A DNA stretch of 64,000 bases from Gammaproteobacteria bacterium. Its GTDB lineage: Bacteria; Pseudomonadota; Gammaproteobacteria; JAJFKO01. Of this stretch, positions 27,978-37,564 are shown piece after piece. The number at the start of each line of letters is the position of its first letter. Position 1 is the stretch's first letter. The notes under the pieces were generated by a model, which was not told the DNA's origin, searched no databases, and saw nothing but the letters and a program-made list of their open reading frames with translations. Position numbers and translations under genes: made by a program. Where the stretch lies: the NCBI GenBank assembly GCA_028284465.1, contig JANQRR010000001.1, forward strand, positions 20,804-84,803, written 5' to 3'.

Positions 27978-28687
27978 GCGTGTGTCCTTATGTGTTTTAA
28001 AATCTGCTTTGCGATGGCTTGACTGACGTGACCCTTCTTTACAATCTCGTTTAATGCCGCCGTTAAAGAAACATCGCCATACACGACATCATACGGTGGC
28101 GCCGTTAAAGAGCACGTGGCGGGATCAAGACAACGCGACGCCGCACCGTTTGCCACGACGACCGCCGGTACTTGTTGAATGTGAAATCGACGAAATACGT
28201 TTGGATCGATGGTTAATCCCCCGCGTTGATCCGTCATTAACGTTTGCACTGCCGCTGCAGTTTGACGAAAGGAATTATTCACTAACCCTCTCAGCACTAA
28301 TGTCGCACCCGCTGCTTTTGCTTGTTGTACCCATAACCGCAAACTTTGCTTTGGCATTGAAAACGATACAAAAATAAAAACGTTGTGAACGTGTTGATGA
28401 ATGATCGGTGTCGATATCGGAAAACGATAACGATAATGGCGGATCAACGCATTGAGATCGATCGGCCGATGATAACGTTGTGGCAAACTCAGTTTTTCAG
28501 CAAACACCTTAGCCCGTTTTACCGCTGCAGTATTTGTTAATGAGGATCCTCCCTCAGAGGATGTCACGGCCCATCCTTGAATGGAATAACACACAAACCA
28601 TCCGATGATGGTGATGATCTGTATTATGTATTGATTAGAACGCACAACAATTCCTCTTACGAAAAATAAGATAACCAAAATCCTCAC
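27974..28687 (-). CDS. trbC: F-type conjugation protein TrbC
   Basis: 237 residues. A membrane/signal segment (about 20-42) is followed by the TrbC_Ftype core VFIFVSFSMPKQSLRLWVQQAKAAGATLVLRGLVNNSF...TIDPNVFRRFHIQQVPAVVV, a thioredoxin-related fold, here without a CxxC pair. TrbC works in the periplasm with TraW in F pilus assembly. Its start lies inside the 3' end of traU (53-bp overlap). Confidence 0.9.
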   Translation of the reverse strand: MRILVILFFVRGIVVRSNQYIIQIITIIGWFVCYSIQGWAVTSSEGGSSLTNTAAVKRAKVFAEKLSLPQRYHRPIDLNALIRHYRYRFPISTPIIHQHVHNVFIFVSFSMPKQSLRLWVQQAKAAGATLVLRGLVNNSFRQTAAAVQTLMTDQRGGLTIDPNVFRRFHIQQVPAVVVANGAASRCLDPATCSLTAPPYDVVYGDVSLTAALNEIVKKGHVSQAIAKQILKHIRTHA

Positions 28688-29633
28688 CTTTCACCGGAAA
28701 ATGTTCTCGCGCACCCCATAGTGTTGTAGTGCGACCATAAGGCTCACACCCTTTCGGTGTTGTGGTGATCGGGATCGGATACATGATCTGCGAGCGGTAC
28801 ATCGACTTATCCATGATCGGCATAGGGTACTGGTGACATAGTGCTTTACCGCCATAAGTGCCCCATAACAACCCTTGTCGATGCAACTTAAACGTCATAC
28901 GTTCAACCAATAGTGCACTCGCTTGTGGACCCCCTTCATCATCTTGAACATGGCCCGTTAATGGATACATCGATCCTTGACAACCAGCACACCAAAACAA
29001 CGTATCTAACGGTAAATGCGCCGATGCTGCTACACAGTCGGCGGCACACGCTGTTTGCGCGATAGGATTAGCAAATAAGATCGCTTCCGGATTTAAAATA
29101 AAGGCGAGTTCATCATCATTCCAACTGGGATCCAATTCAGTGATATAAGCAACATCAAAGTTGCCCTTCTCGACACAGGTGGCATCGGTGATCAAGTTTA
29201 ACCAAGTCAATAACGGATAAACGTACCAATGCACTTGGTAAAAACTCACATTCCTACCACTTGCCGTGCGTGAACGAACCGCACCGGCACGCACCGTACC
29301 ACTTGCCTGCAACGTCACGCCACCTAAATTAACAAAGCAAAAAGGATGTCGCGTGACGTCAACTAAACGCGACGGTTCCCAAAACCCCAAGGTGATCCCG
29401 ACACGCGGCACCACGCCGTCTTGGCAAACACATAACGGTTGATGAGGATTGGGTGTATCAGGCACATCACCGTGAAATACCGGTGTCGATCCAATGGTGA
29501 TCGGAAACATACAACGCCAACATACATCTGTGATCGGATTAACAAACCGACCCACACAGCCATCGTTAGCAAACACCCTGATGGGTAACATGATCAGTAA
29601 AACAATGACACTGGTTGTTAACACTCTCTTCAT
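28635..29633 (-). CDS. traU: Conjugal transfer protein TraU
   Basis: 332 residues, matching F TraU (330). Signal peptide 1-22, then the Cys-rich family pattern (GRFVNPITDVCWRCMFPITIG near residue 28, and VGITLGFWEPSRLVDVTRHPFCFVNLGG near 90) and the C-terminal FPVKGEDFGYLIFRKRNCC. TraU is a periplasmic protein important for DNA transfer. The start overlaps the traW stop by 4 bp. Confidence 0.94.
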   Translation of the reverse strand: MKRVLTTSVIVLLIMLPIRVFANDGCVGRFVNPITDVCWRCMFPITIGSTPVFHGDVPDTPNPHQPLCVCQDGVVPRVGITLGFWEPSRLVDVTRHPFCFVNLGGVTLQASGTVRAGAVRSRTASGRNVSFYQVHWYVYPLLTWLNLITDATCVEKGNFDVAYITELDPSWNDDELAFILNPEAILFANPIAQTACAADCVAASAHLPLDTLFWCAGCQGSMYPLTGHVQDDEGGPQASALLVERMTFKLHRQGLLWGTYGGKALCHQYPMPIMDKSMYRSQIMYPIPITTTPKGCEPYGRTTTLWGAREHFPVKGEDFGYLIFRKRNCCAF

Positions 29634-30304
29634 GGCTTGACCTCATCAATGGCAAGCATCAACCCTTGTTGATACACGATGGCGGGCACATGCGTGATCC
29701 CAAAGTGATGTACCAGCAACCCGTCTTGATCGAAGTACAAACGATGATGCGTACGTTGCATTAAATGAATGACAGGACCCTTGATTAAAATGATTTTAGT
29801 GCGCCCATGACGTTGACGATCGTGTGTCAACGCCCATGTTATTTCACGCGGATCACTACCATCAATAAACAACAACGCATCCTGTAACGTCACAGTTTTA
29901 AGCGGATTAATCACCGTGCCTGCACTCGCAAGAAGTACCCCGTGTTGATCAACAATGTCATGATCCAATGTCACACTCGGATCAAACAGTCTGTGTGTGG
30001 GTGTTTGCGTGGGTGTGATCCCTATGACTGCGGGTGGTGTATTGATTCGCGCTAAACTTCGCGCTTTAAAGGCATCATTGATCCGTTTTATTTGACCCGT
30101 TGCTTTCAAGGTGTTAAGTCGTTGCTGGATCACCGTTAAGAGATCCGTTTCTGCAATCGTATACACTGAGCCGATCACCCCAACATTGGCGGCGAACCCA
30201 GCATTAAAATAAAGGGTAAGCACGACCAATAAGACGACGAGCCGCGATCCAGCCAATACTGGCATAACGCGAATCGTAACTTTTTGGATTGGGTGTATAA
30301 ACAT
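29630..30304 (-). CDS. traW: Conjugal transfer protein TraW
   Basis: About 224 residues from ATG 30304, chosen because an AGGGG ribosome site precedes it. A signal peptide (LVVLLVVLTLYFNAGFAA) leads into GSVYTIAETDLLTVIQQRLNTLKATGQIKRINDAFKARS, the conserved TraW start, and the C-terminal ALLFIDGSDPREITWA and ILIKGPVI are family motifs. TraW acts with TrbC in the periplasm during pilus assembly. The start lies about 100 bp inside the upstream signal peptidase gene, an unusually long overlap. Confidence 0.9.
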   Translation of the reverse strand: MFIHPIQKVTIRVMPVLAGSRLVVLLVVLTLYFNAGFAANVGVIGSVYTIAETDLLTVIQQRLNTLKATGQIKRINDAFKARSLARINTPPAVIGITPTQTPTHRLFDPSVTLDHDIVDQHGVLLASAGTVINPLKTVTLQDALLFIDGSDPREITWALTHDRQRHGRTKIILIKGPVIHLMQRTHHRLYFDQDGLLVHHFGITHVPAIVYQQGLMLAIDEVKP

Positions 30305-30746
30305 AATATTTCCCCTGACCAATGATCCCCGTTGGGCCTAGATGCAAACGCAATCCATTATGCGCTCGCTTAAACGCCCAACCCCGTTTGTGATGATTCA
30401 CATAAAACATGCGTCCGATCCGACTGACACGATCACCAGGCACGCCACCGATGATTTTTAAAAACGGCGTTTTATCGCCATACAATGGATTATGCGTCGG
30501 CGGGTAAAACGCAACGTAATTACCACGATGGATACGTTGTCCTTTGATCACTAAAAAATAATGAGGCTTTAAACTGGTTGACACATTATGTGCGATCGTA
30601 ATATGCGGTTGCCATACAAAGTGATACGTTAAGATCCCTATCAACGCAACACTGACTGTCATGAACAACAGTCGTCGGCCATACTCACCATACCCCATGT
30701 TATCGTGCATAAGGATCCGTCGTGTGTGTTTGATCAGTGTTAACAT
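30204..30746 (-). CDS. S26 signal peptidase of the conjugation system
   Basis: 180 residues. One N-terminal membrane segment (about 27-43), then VSTSLKPHYFLVIKG carrying the nucleophile Ser region (56-58), and FLKIIGGVPGD with the general-base Lys 97, followed by GRAYP near the end: the S26C (TraF of RP4/TrhF-type) pattern. In F-type systems such peptidases occur between trbI and traW and process the pilin or other exported components; the TraA propilin here has a long leader that could be the substrate. An earlier start within the frame is possible but the TM position fits. Confidence 0.85.
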   Translation of the reverse strand: MLTLIKHTRRILMHDNMGYGEYGRRLLFMTVSVALIGILTYHFVWQPHITIAHNVSTSLKPHYFLVIKGQRIHRGNYVAFYPPTHNPLYGDKTPFLKIIGGVPGDRVSRIGRMFYVNHHKRGWAFKRAHNGLRLHLGPTGIIGQGKYYVYTPNPKSYDSRYASIGWIAARRLIGRAYPLF

Positions 30747-30752
30747 GTTCGA

Positions 30753-31124
30753 TCACCGCCTTAGTGTGTTATCGTGGGTTAACGTGTTGAGATCCGGTAG
30801 TCGCTTGACGAGTTCGTCTGTCATATTGGGGCTACCTGCAATCACCGCTGCAGCGGGCATAATGATCATATGACGTTGTTGGCTGAGCCGCTTAATGGCG
30901 GTTTCTAGTCTGTCTGCAAACGCTTGTACCTGAGTTGACGCATCGTGTTTTGATAGGTTTTCTTGTGCCACAGTTTTCACATAACCGTTGACAAGACCTG
31001 TTAAATTCACCACACCAATGCGTGGGCTGGCAGGCTGACATCCATGTAATAACACCAGCCATAATGCCGCACCGAACATGCCATAAATCACTTGCGTGAG
31101 GATCCTGAGCCAATGTATTGACAT
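30753..31124 (-). CDS. trbI: F-type conjugation protein TrbI
   Basis: 123 residues, close to F TrbI (128). One N-terminal membrane segment (about 10-28), then IGVVNLTGLVNGYVKTVAQENLS...QVQAFADRLETAIKRLSQQRHMIIMPAAAVIAGSPNMT, the TrbI_Ftype pattern, in which VVNLTGLV and the predicted helix are shared with OmpH-like chaperones. In F, TrbI influences pilus retraction. It lies 6 bp upstream of the peptidase gene and 12 bp after traC. Confidence 0.88.
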   Translation of the reverse strand: MSIHWLRILTQVIYGMFGAALWLVLLHGCQPASPRIGVVNLTGLVNGYVKTVAQENLSKHDASTQVQAFADRLETAIKRLSQQRHMIIMPAAAVIAGSPNMTDELVKRLPDLNTLTHDNTLRR

Positions 31125-31136
31125 AGCGTGTTCTCC

Positions 31137-33608
31137 TTACTGACGATTCATCGTTAATAACCGCTCAATCGCGTCACTGACCGATAAGCCTTGTTGCATG
31201 AGTGTTTCAATCGCTGCATACTCATCACCTTTGGAAGTTTTCAGTAGACGTGAAAAGGGATCAAGAAATAAACGTCCTACCGCATGACACTGCGGGCCTT
31301 TAATAAAAATTTCTGAGTATTCACCTTGTGATGTTTTCACACTGTTAAGCAAGCGTTCGAGATGACCATCCAGTGATAACCGTTGATCGCGTTTTAATTG
31401 TTGAATCGATTCTGGTGTTTGTGACAGTAACGCTAACCAGTCTGAATTTTCAATGGCGGCACGTGTTGCTGCATTTTTATAGTAATCATTCACCCCTTGT
31501 GAACCACTAATAAATGAACCTTCATATTTTCTCGCGCGACGATACCCTGTTTCAATGAATTCACCACCTTGATCATTTCTGAAAATATCCCACGCTTCAT
31601 CAATCACACATAACACTCGCGTTTTGCGATCACCGCGATACATGACTTCGGTGACTTGATACATCAACATATACAAAATCACTTCTTGTAAATCTTTTTT
31701 TGACTTCAATTCTTCAAGCTCAAGATTGATATAGGGGTTATCAAAGTTTAGCGTGCACTTACCATTAAAAAAGCGCCCGAAACTTCCTTTGTTGGTATAC
31801 GGATACAGCATCGTACCGAGATCTTTTGCGCGTTGATCACGCTCTTGTAACAATTGATCAGCGACCGCTGTGACGTCGGTGTCATTATCATAACGTTCCC
31901 ATGCAGCCATGATCGCTTGTTCAAGGATCGCATTTTCAAAATCATCGGTTTTTCTTGAGGGTGCCGCCATCAGTGAAAACATCGGCTTCAACATCGGTAA
32001 CGATTCTTTGATCGCTTTAATATGCGTAAACGGATTAACACTAATGGTGCTTTCTTGGGTAAACTCAATAAAATCACCACCAATCAATCGGCAAGTACGT
32101 TCTGAGGATCGTCCCACATCAATTTTAAACACACGACCACCTGCACCCACCACGGCCATTTCAATTTCTTGTAAAAAGACAGATTTTCCACTGCCGGATT
32201 TACCGGCGACGGCCACGTTATAATTCCCTTCGTTATTTTCATACATATCCCACCACATCATTTGCCCACGTCGTCCAACTAAGGTGAGTAACGGTTTACG
32301 CACACCTTTCCATTCGCCTTGCAGTGGTGCCATATTTACAGCGTTATACCCCAGCTTGGTTTTAACGACATTCCAATAGCGCAGATCATCCATAACCCCG
32401 TCACCCATCATCATTGGTAACGATGCCAACCATAATGGGAATTGAATGTGATGGGGTTTTTTAAGTCGCCACCCTTTTGATAAAAAGATATCTTTCGTCG
32501 TACTTTCACAACGATCCGCAATGGCTTTGGGTGCGTGTAAAATCACTTGAAACATTACCCGCACTAACCGATCACCTTCATCGATACGTTCACTGACAAA
32601 CTGCCAATCCGCACTGATTTTTTTCGCCCGTGGCATAAAGCGAGCGATATGACTTGACGCTAATTGATCGGCCCGTGCACCTTTAAACGCTGTCTTTTTC
32701 GCTGATTTATCCTGATCAAGCATTTGGATACTCAGCTTTAATAAAAATGGACACGGAATGCGACGGGGTTCTTTAAATAGATCCCCGATCAGATCGGTCA
32801 TCGCCCATTGTGACCATTGCTTTGGGTAGCGCAACGGCGTTAAACAACGGATCTGCCATGCATCCTGGTTAACATTGACCTGCGTAGGTGTGATCGTCAT
32901 TGTCATGTCCGGATCGGTGACTTGCCGATTTAATGCGTCATACGGGTTCCAGGTTGGATCGGCTGGCATCGTGTCATCATTGAGATTCACCAGATCACGC
33001 ACAACACTTAAAAACCCGCCCGCATCTAACGGTGTTAACGTCATGTTAATCGACTTAGCACTGTATAAGAGATTATCGCGCACGGTAATTAAGGTATTGT
33101 GGGAACTCGACGATTTTTTGAGACTCACGGTAATAAACACTTGAAAATCGCGTACTAAGTAGTGACCACCGTCGATCAAAGATTGGTACGCACCGTGTAA
33201 TAAATACTGTTGGCGTGCCTTCGCAAGTTTTTCGTAGATCCCACCACGTGCTGATCGCACGCGATAAAATGCCTCTATTGCTGGTGCAATCTTCGGTGAT
33301 CCCCATAACATGATCTCAGCCGTACTCCCGGTGGGTAAATTTTCAATGAGCATACTATGTAGAATATCCACCGTGTCTTCACCACCGCCCATTAACGGTG
33401 ATCCCATTAAGACAAAAGCGTGCGACTGTTTATTATGAAAAATCGCACTGTCTTTATCATAGGATTCATAACACAGACAGGTATAAAACGGGGCAACATC
33501 AATAACATCACGCCATGACGTCACGTCATTATCGGTTACGTCAACATCCGCACTGTCCTGATTGAAGATGCTGGCAATACGCTGGCTTACCTCATTAAAT
33601 ATCGTCAT
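31137..33608 (-). CDS. traC: Conjugation ATPase TraC (VirB4 family)
   Basis: 823 residues. Walker A VAGKSGSGKSVFLQEI near residue 471, Walker B LCVIDEAWDIF near 660, and RYKHEGSFISGSQGVND-like region near 690 (here RKYEGSFISGSQGVNDYY) identify the VirB4/TraC ATPase that powers F pilus assembly at the inner membrane. Length matches the family (F TraC 875). No membrane segment, as expected. The start is 8 bp after the traV stop. Confidence 0.95.
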   Translation of the reverse strand: MTIFNEVSQRIASIFNQDSADVDVTDNDVTSWRDVIDVAPFYTCLCYESYDKDSAIFHNKQSHAFVLMGSPLMGGGEDTVDILHSMLIENLPTGSTAEIMLWGSPKIAPAIEAFYRVRSARGGIYEKLAKARQQYLLHGAYQSLIDGGHYLVRDFQVFITVSLKKSSSSHNTLITVRDNLLYSAKSINMTLTPLDAGGFLSVVRDLVNLNDDTMPADPTWNPYDALNRQVTDPDMTMTITPTQVNVNQDAWQIRCLTPLRYPKQWSQWAMTDLIGDLFKEPRRIPCPFLLKLSIQMLDQDKSAKKTAFKGARADQLASSHIARFMPRAKKISADWQFVSERIDEGDRLVRVMFQVILHAPKAIADRCESTTKDIFLSKGWRLKKPHHIQFPLWLASLPMMMGDGVMDDLRYWNVVKTKLGYNAVNMAPLQGEWKGVRKPLLTLVGRRGQMMWWDMYENNEGNYNVAVAGKSGSGKSVFLQEIEMAVVGAGGRVFKIDVGRSSERTCRLIGGDFIEFTQESTISVNPFTHIKAIKESLPMLKPMFSLMAAPSRKTDDFENAILEQAIMAAWERYDNDTDVTAVADQLLQERDQRAKDLGTMLYPYTNKGSFGRFFNGKCTLNFDNPYINLELEELKSKKDLQEVILYMLMYQVTEVMYRGDRKTRVLCVIDEAWDIFRNDQGGEFIETGYRRARKYEGSFISGSQGVNDYYKNAATRAAIENSDWLALLSQTPESIQQLKRDQRLSLDGHLERLLNSVKTSQGEYSEIFIKGPQCHAVGRLFLDPFSRLLKTSKGDEYAAIETLMQQGLSVSDAIERLLTMNRQ

Positions 33609-33616
33609 GTCGTCCC

Positions 33617-34054
33617 CTACCCTATCTTGCGAGATGATCCCGGATCACCGATCCAGTGCCCTGGTTTGATCACCACATCAATCTTTGATTGTTGGTGATA
33701 GATATCGTGTTTATCGACATACGGTGCAATCCACGCTTGCATAACGGTTTCACCATAACGTAGTGGCGCACCGGCAGGATATTGCATCGGAAACGGTTGT
33801 GAAAAATTGCCAAAAGGATGATGGTTACTTGAACCTCGTTTTGCGAGCGTGCGCACCGTTCGCGGTGAACGATAACCGTGTGCGGTGATCTCACCGCGAT
33901 CGACCATGTGATTCACTTGATCCAGACGTTTGCATAACGCTTTGCCTTTATAAAAACAACTAAAGCGTCCGTTCATGGCAGCGCAACCACTTAATACTAG
34001 CGTGACGATTAAACACGTGAGGATCCGACAGTAAGGTTTCATTGTGGTGATCAT
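33617..34054 (-). CDS. traV: Outer membrane core lipoprotein TraV
   Basis: 145 residues. Signal peptide with lipobox LVLSGC-AAM (Cys near residue 24), followed by a second Cys-containing stretch (GRFSCFYKGKALCKRLDQVNHMVDRG) typical of TraV, the lipoprotein that anchors TraK and TraB in the outer membrane core of the channel, like VirB7. Overlaps traB by 4 bp. Confidence 0.9.
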   Translation of the reverse strand: MITTMKPYCRILTCLIVTLVLSGCAAMNGRFSCFYKGKALCKRLDQVNHMVDRGEITAHGYRSPRTVRTLAKRGSSNHHPFGNFSQPFPMQYPAGAPLRYGETVMQAWIAPYVDKHDIYHQQSKIDVVIKPGHWIGDPGSSRKIG

Positions 34055-35394
34055 GATGATAGCCTCCTTTGATCACGAGCCAGTTGTGCTAACGGTGCGT
34101 CGTTTGATGAAACATGTTCAACAGGCTGCGCTGCATCATCATGATTGTCTATGTCAGATGGATCGGTTTGAACATGATGACCGTCCAACCAAAATCCTTT
34201 AGTAAAGACAATATTCACCACGTTACCCGCATTGAGTTCAACGATCGGTTGATATTGCTCAGCACGTTTAATGTTGTATTGGGCATACATCTGACTTGCC
34301 GTACCTAAACCCGATCCCGCGGCGGCTAACGGAATTCTGCCGGGGTTAAGACTGGTGACGGTACCTAACGGTGATGTACTGACGTTCTGTGCATATTGCT
34401 GGCCAACGTTACCGAGCCCACCAAGCACCCCACCTAAAAACGCGCGCGCCACAAACGGCCCATCTCTAAATACCACCGGCCCTCGCTGTCCGGTGAGTGC
34501 ATCGGTACCAGACACATAACCATAGACCGGAAAATCCGTTTCAACACCGTGGCGTATGCAACTTAACGTTTCTAAACGCACATACACGCGCTCACTCGAT
34601 ACATCACCGTAACCGGAGCCAACAATAAAACATTGTTTAAGGTGACTATGATAACCATGGGGTAATGTGCCGGTGCTTATCGTGCGTAACAAGATAGGTC
34701 TTGGATCCGATTGTGAGGTAACACCCGCGGCGGCAGCCACACCTTGTAATACCACCGCCGTCACAAACGCGCCGGGTGGTACCCAGGTGTCAGGGGTTTT
34801 TGCGATGTGAGGATGAGGCTGAGTCTTGGAGACTAACGCAATCGACACATCAGCTAAGTGCGGTCCGACTGTCTGTGGCATAACAGGTTGTCCATCTTGT
34901 CCCACAGGTGTTACTAATCGTCCTGAATGCATCGTTGCAACCTGTTGTGCCTTTTGTTGTTCGACGGCATTTTTTAATTGTCGCATTTGTGTTATCAACG
35001 ATTGCAATTGCGCTTGCTGCGCTTTGATCACCGCTTGTTGTTGCGATAACGTCGCACCGGTGGCTTGTTGCTGAGTCGTGATGTGTTTTTCGATCCGTTG
35101 TTGTTGCGCTAAACGATTTTCAGCGCGTTGTACCCAGATGGCGCGTTGATCCAAATGATCCGTAGGACGCGAAAAATTAATGGTGTTTGTCGTGGTGGAT
35201 CTCGCGGCTTGTGGTTGGCTTTTTGTGCCCGGATCCGTATGCGATTGTGTGATCACCACAGCAAACAGCGTAATCCCAGCAATCGCTAACACGGCAACGA
35301 GTAAATAACCGTACTGAGCTTTCTTAGTGGCGTGATTACCTTGCGCGGTCATTGCTTTTTTAAAGCGTTGATAGTATTGATGTACCTTAATCAT
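34051..35394 (-). CDS. traB: Channel scaffold protein TraB (VirB10-like)
   Basis: 447 residues. One membrane anchor (about 27-47), then a Gln-rich coiled coil (about 85-150: QQQRIEKHITTQQQATG...) and the VirB10-like beta-barrel domain with PPGAFVTAVVLQGVAAAAG, RPILLRTISTGTLPHGYHSHLKQC and GPFVARAFLGGVLGGLGN, all TraB hallmarks. It spans the envelope and links inner and outer membrane complexes. Stop/start overlaps of 4-8 bp with traV and traK. Confidence 0.94.
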   Translation of the reverse strand: MIKVHQYYQRFKKAMTAQGNHATKKAQYGYLLVAVLAIAGITLFAVVITQSHTDPGTKSQPQAARSTTTNTINFSRPTDHLDQRAIWVQRAENRLAQQQRIEKHITTQQQATGATLSQQQAVIKAQQAQLQSLITQMRQLKNAVEQQKAQQVATMHSGRLVTPVGQDGQPVMPQTVGPHLADVSIALVSKTQPHPHIAKTPDTWVPPGAFVTAVVLQGVAAAAGVTSQSDPRPILLRTISTGTLPHGYHSHLKQCFIVGSGYGDVSSERVYVRLETLSCIRHGVETDFPVYGYVSGTDALTGQRGPVVFRDGPFVARAFLGGVLGGLGNVGQQYAQNVSTSPLGTVTSLNPGRIPLAAAGSGLGTASQMYAQYNIKRAEQYQPIVELNAGNVVNIVFTKGFWLDGHHVQTDPSDIDNHDDAAQPVEHVSSNDAPLAQLARDQRRLSS

Positions 35395-36091
35395 TACTCA
35401 TCACCATAAAAAGTTTGGTTGATCCTAACGCTGGGATCACATGTTGTTGCAACGCCACTAACCGTGCACCGGCGCGATAGACTTGTTGCTCGGTGAGTGT
35501 TAACGGTGTCGTCATGACATTCTTAACGACATACACATTACCGCGCAGATGATCGCCGACATACATTTTAAGTAACGTGACGTTGGCAACATTGCCAAGC
35601 CATTGATGCGACGATTGACGAATGGACTTTACGCTATACCCTTCAGGTGCGTGATCACGATACATATCGACAAGCAAGGTGGTCAGTGCATGAAGATACG
35701 CCGAACCCTCTTCCCACGATTTTGCCTGTGGGCTTTTAATCATCGGTGGATCGAGTTCGATAGAATCGGCTGGGATTGGTTTTGGTAACAAACGCAATTG
35801 ATAGGTGCGTCCATGTTCGGTCGTGATAAAGATGGTCATTGGTGACTGCTTATGTTGTTCACTCGGCGCAATAAAAATTTGACCTGAGATTTTATTGGCT
35901 TGGAGACGATACTGACCGCTGACACCCTTGACATCATTGATCCGATCACCGTTAACAAAGATCCGTGTAAACTCAGCAGCGGCAATGTTAACCTTAGCTT
36001 GACCATTATTGTGAATAGGCACCAGTTGGATCGCCCAAGCAGGTACCGTCAAACTCAGTAATAAACTACTGACTATCCAGCGTTTTATCAT
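35387..36091 (-). CDS. traK: Outer membrane core protein TraK (VirB9-like)
   Basis: 234 residues. Signal peptide (1-20, SLTVPAWA), then the TraK pattern: ...FTRIFVNGDRINDVKGVSGQYRLQANKISGQIFIAPS... and IFITTEHGRTYQLRLLP, followed by the C-terminal YVVKNVMTTPLTLTEQQVY. It is the F-type secretin-like VirB9 counterpart. It begins 26 bp inside the 3' end of traE. Confidence 0.92.
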   Translation of the reverse strand: MIKRWIVSSLLLSLTVPAWAIQLVPIHNNGQAKVNIAAAEFTRIFVNGDRINDVKGVSGQYRLQANKISGQIFIAPSEQHKQSPMTIFITTEHGRTYQLRLLPKPIPADSIELDPPMIKSPQAKSWEEGSAYLHALTTLLVDMYRDHAPEGYSVKSIRQSSHQWLGNVANVTLLKMYVGDHLRGNVYVVKNVMTTPLTLTEQQVYRAGARLVALQQHVIPALGSTKLFMVMSND

Positions 36092-36647
36092 GTTGTTTTA
36101 CCTCGTTAAAACTTTTTAAATACAAACGACCATTGTGATAACGGTATTGCGCACGATACGTGGTGCGGTAGGTGTTGGTTTTCTGCTTACCGATGTAATA
36201 TGACATATCGCCTGTGATCGCTGCTTGCAATGTATGAACATCAACGTTGACATTAACAGGGAAGAAAGCTGTGGTGAGCCCTTCCGTTTTTAAGTTATCG
36301 ATAGCTTTGATCAATTGCGCTTTTAAAGCGCCATACGTTGTTGGATCGGTATAGTGTAAGACTTGGGTGATCTGGTAATCACTATTCTCTGGTGTCATAT
36401 CCAGTATTAACGTAGAAAAATAGCGTGTCATTTCCGCTAATGCCGATCCAGATACGCCATGATCATCGATCCAAAACGTTTGTTTGAAGCCCGCAGGCAC
36501 AATAATGGTTCTATCATTCGGTTGATGAAACAATACCGTTAACGCTAACACGATATTAATCACGACTGATCCTAACGCTAAGGTAAAATACGCATTACGT
36601 TTTTTGATAGCATCCGTTAATCGTGTTTTCATAATACTAAGATCCAT
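36066..36647 (-). CDS. traE: Conjugal transfer protein TraE (VirB5/8-like)
   Basis: 193 residues, same size as F TraE (188). One N-terminal membrane segment (about 20-40), then a periplasmic domain with MTRYFSTLILDMTPENSDYQITQVLHYTDP and TAFFPVNVNVDVHTLQAAITGDMSYYIG, the conserved TraE pattern. In F it is an inner membrane component of pilus assembly. A GGGG ribosome site formed by the traL stop region precedes the ATG. Confidence 0.9.
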   Translation of the reverse strand: MDLSIMKTRLTDAIKKRNAYFTLALGSVVINIVLALTVLFHQPNDRTIIVPAGFKQTFWIDDHGVSGSALAEMTRYFSTLILDMTPENSDYQITQVLHYTDPTTYGALKAQLIKAIDNLKTEGLTTAFFPVNVNVDVHTLQAAITGDMSYYIGKQKTNTYRTTYRAQYRYHNGRLYLKSFNEVKQHDKTLDSQ

Positions 36648-36650
36648 GTG

Positions 36651-36944
36651 TTACCCCATATACTGTCTGACATGTGATGGTGGAAGGTGTTTTAATCGAT
36701 TAACCACCGATGGGAAATACCAATACAGCAACCGTTGTACTAAGCCATCACTGTCATTGGCTTTTAATTTTCGGATCAACGACGTCATACCCAGTCCTGC
36801 TAAAAATCCCAGCAATCCATGATGTGTCTGAATCCCCACCCCAATGGGCAATATCAAACACATAAACTCATCGACCGTGAAACATAAAATTCTTTCGGGT
36901 TCATCCAGATAATCCACCATTGTGTACTTACTTGTTTGCATCAA
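36651..36944 (-). CDS. traL: Conjugal transfer protein TraL
   Basis: 97 residues, family length. Starts with a soluble stretch (YLDEPERILCFTVDEFMCLILPIGVGI), the TraL signature of xPxRIxxxTxDE followed by a membrane segment and a conserved G-rich helix, ending in WYFPSVVNRLKHLPPSHVRQYMG. In F, TraL is an inner membrane pilus assembly protein, like VirB3. Confidence 0.92.
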   Translation of the reverse strand: MMQTSKYTMVDYLDEPERILCFTVDEFMCLILPIGVGIQTHHGLLGFLAGLGMTSLIRKLKANDSDGLVQRLLYWYFPSVVNRLKHLPPSHVRQYMG

Positions 36945-36955
36945 TAACGCTTCCT

Positions 36956-37297
36956 TTAAATGAGTGCTGAGAAATGCGATGAAATCACTTTCGGCGCAAG
37001 CATTAAAAAAAAGAAAATGCCGACTGCAGTGAGCACAACCGCAAGATTCATTTTAATCACCGCAAAAACAGCACTTAAAGCAAAACTGATCCACGCTAAA
37101 ATCGTTGGGATCTCACCTTTAGCCTCACTCTGTATATGCTCATTAACCGACGATAAATCGCCATTCGTTGTCCCTGCAAATACCTTTGGCATGATTAAAA
37201 ACAATAAAATCATCAACCCGATTTGGCATAGGATAAAACGATGTTTCTCAATAAAATGGCAAAACGTGTTCTTAATGGCAATCGATTGTCGTAACAT
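36956..37297 (-). CDS. traA: F-type propilin TraA
   Basis: 113 residues. A long leader with a hydrophobic core (residues 24-40, IGLMILLFLIMPKVFA) probably ends after FA, leaving a mature pilin of about 71 residues, the size of F pilin (70). The mature part has two hydrophobic helices (about 64-82 and 85-103) separated by a short Lys-containing loop, the pilin topology. It lies at the head of the tra assembly genes directly before traL, as in F. Sequence identity to F pilin is low, so the call rests on size, topology and position. Confidence 0.82.
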   Translation of the reverse strand: MLRQSIAIKNTFCHFIEKHRFILCQIGLMILLFLIMPKVFAGTTNGDLSSVNEHIQSEAKGEIPTILAWISFALSAVFAVIKMNLAVVLTAVGIFFFLMLAPKVISSHFSALI

Positions 37298-37315
37298 GAT
37301 GATGGACTCCTGTCG

Positions 37316-37564
37316 TTAAGTTAAAAAATGGGTTTTAGAAAGCGGGCTTGCTGACACACACGGATAGTGTGGTGAGCCACACACAACAAATTCAGGTGGA
37401 TGTGTTATCGTGCCTGCCGTTTGTTGAAACTGATAGTGATAACGAGATCCTGTTTCAAAATAATGTTGACGTTTCATTGAGGCATGACACCCCGTTAACT
37501 GTAAGCTTGTGATGATCAACCCGGCAACGAGCAACCATGCGATTGTTGTTATGTTCAATGACAT
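37316..37564 (-). CDS. Small lipoprotein at the head of the tra operon
   Basis: 82 residues. N-terminal signal with a lipobox (SLQLTGC, Cys near residue 26) and a short soluble domain with two Cys (VVCGSPHYPC) that could form a disulfide. The overall shape, lipobox plus a YHYQFQ and HPPEFVVC motif, suggests a periplasmic accessory lipoprotein of the conjugation system. Its start overlaps the upstream small gene by 10 bp and it lies just before traA. No named family recognised. Confidence 0.6.
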   Translation of the reverse strand: MSLNITTIAWLLVAGLIITSLQLTGCHASMKRQHYFETGSRYHYQFQQTAGTITHPPEFVVCGSPHYPCVSASPLSKTHFLT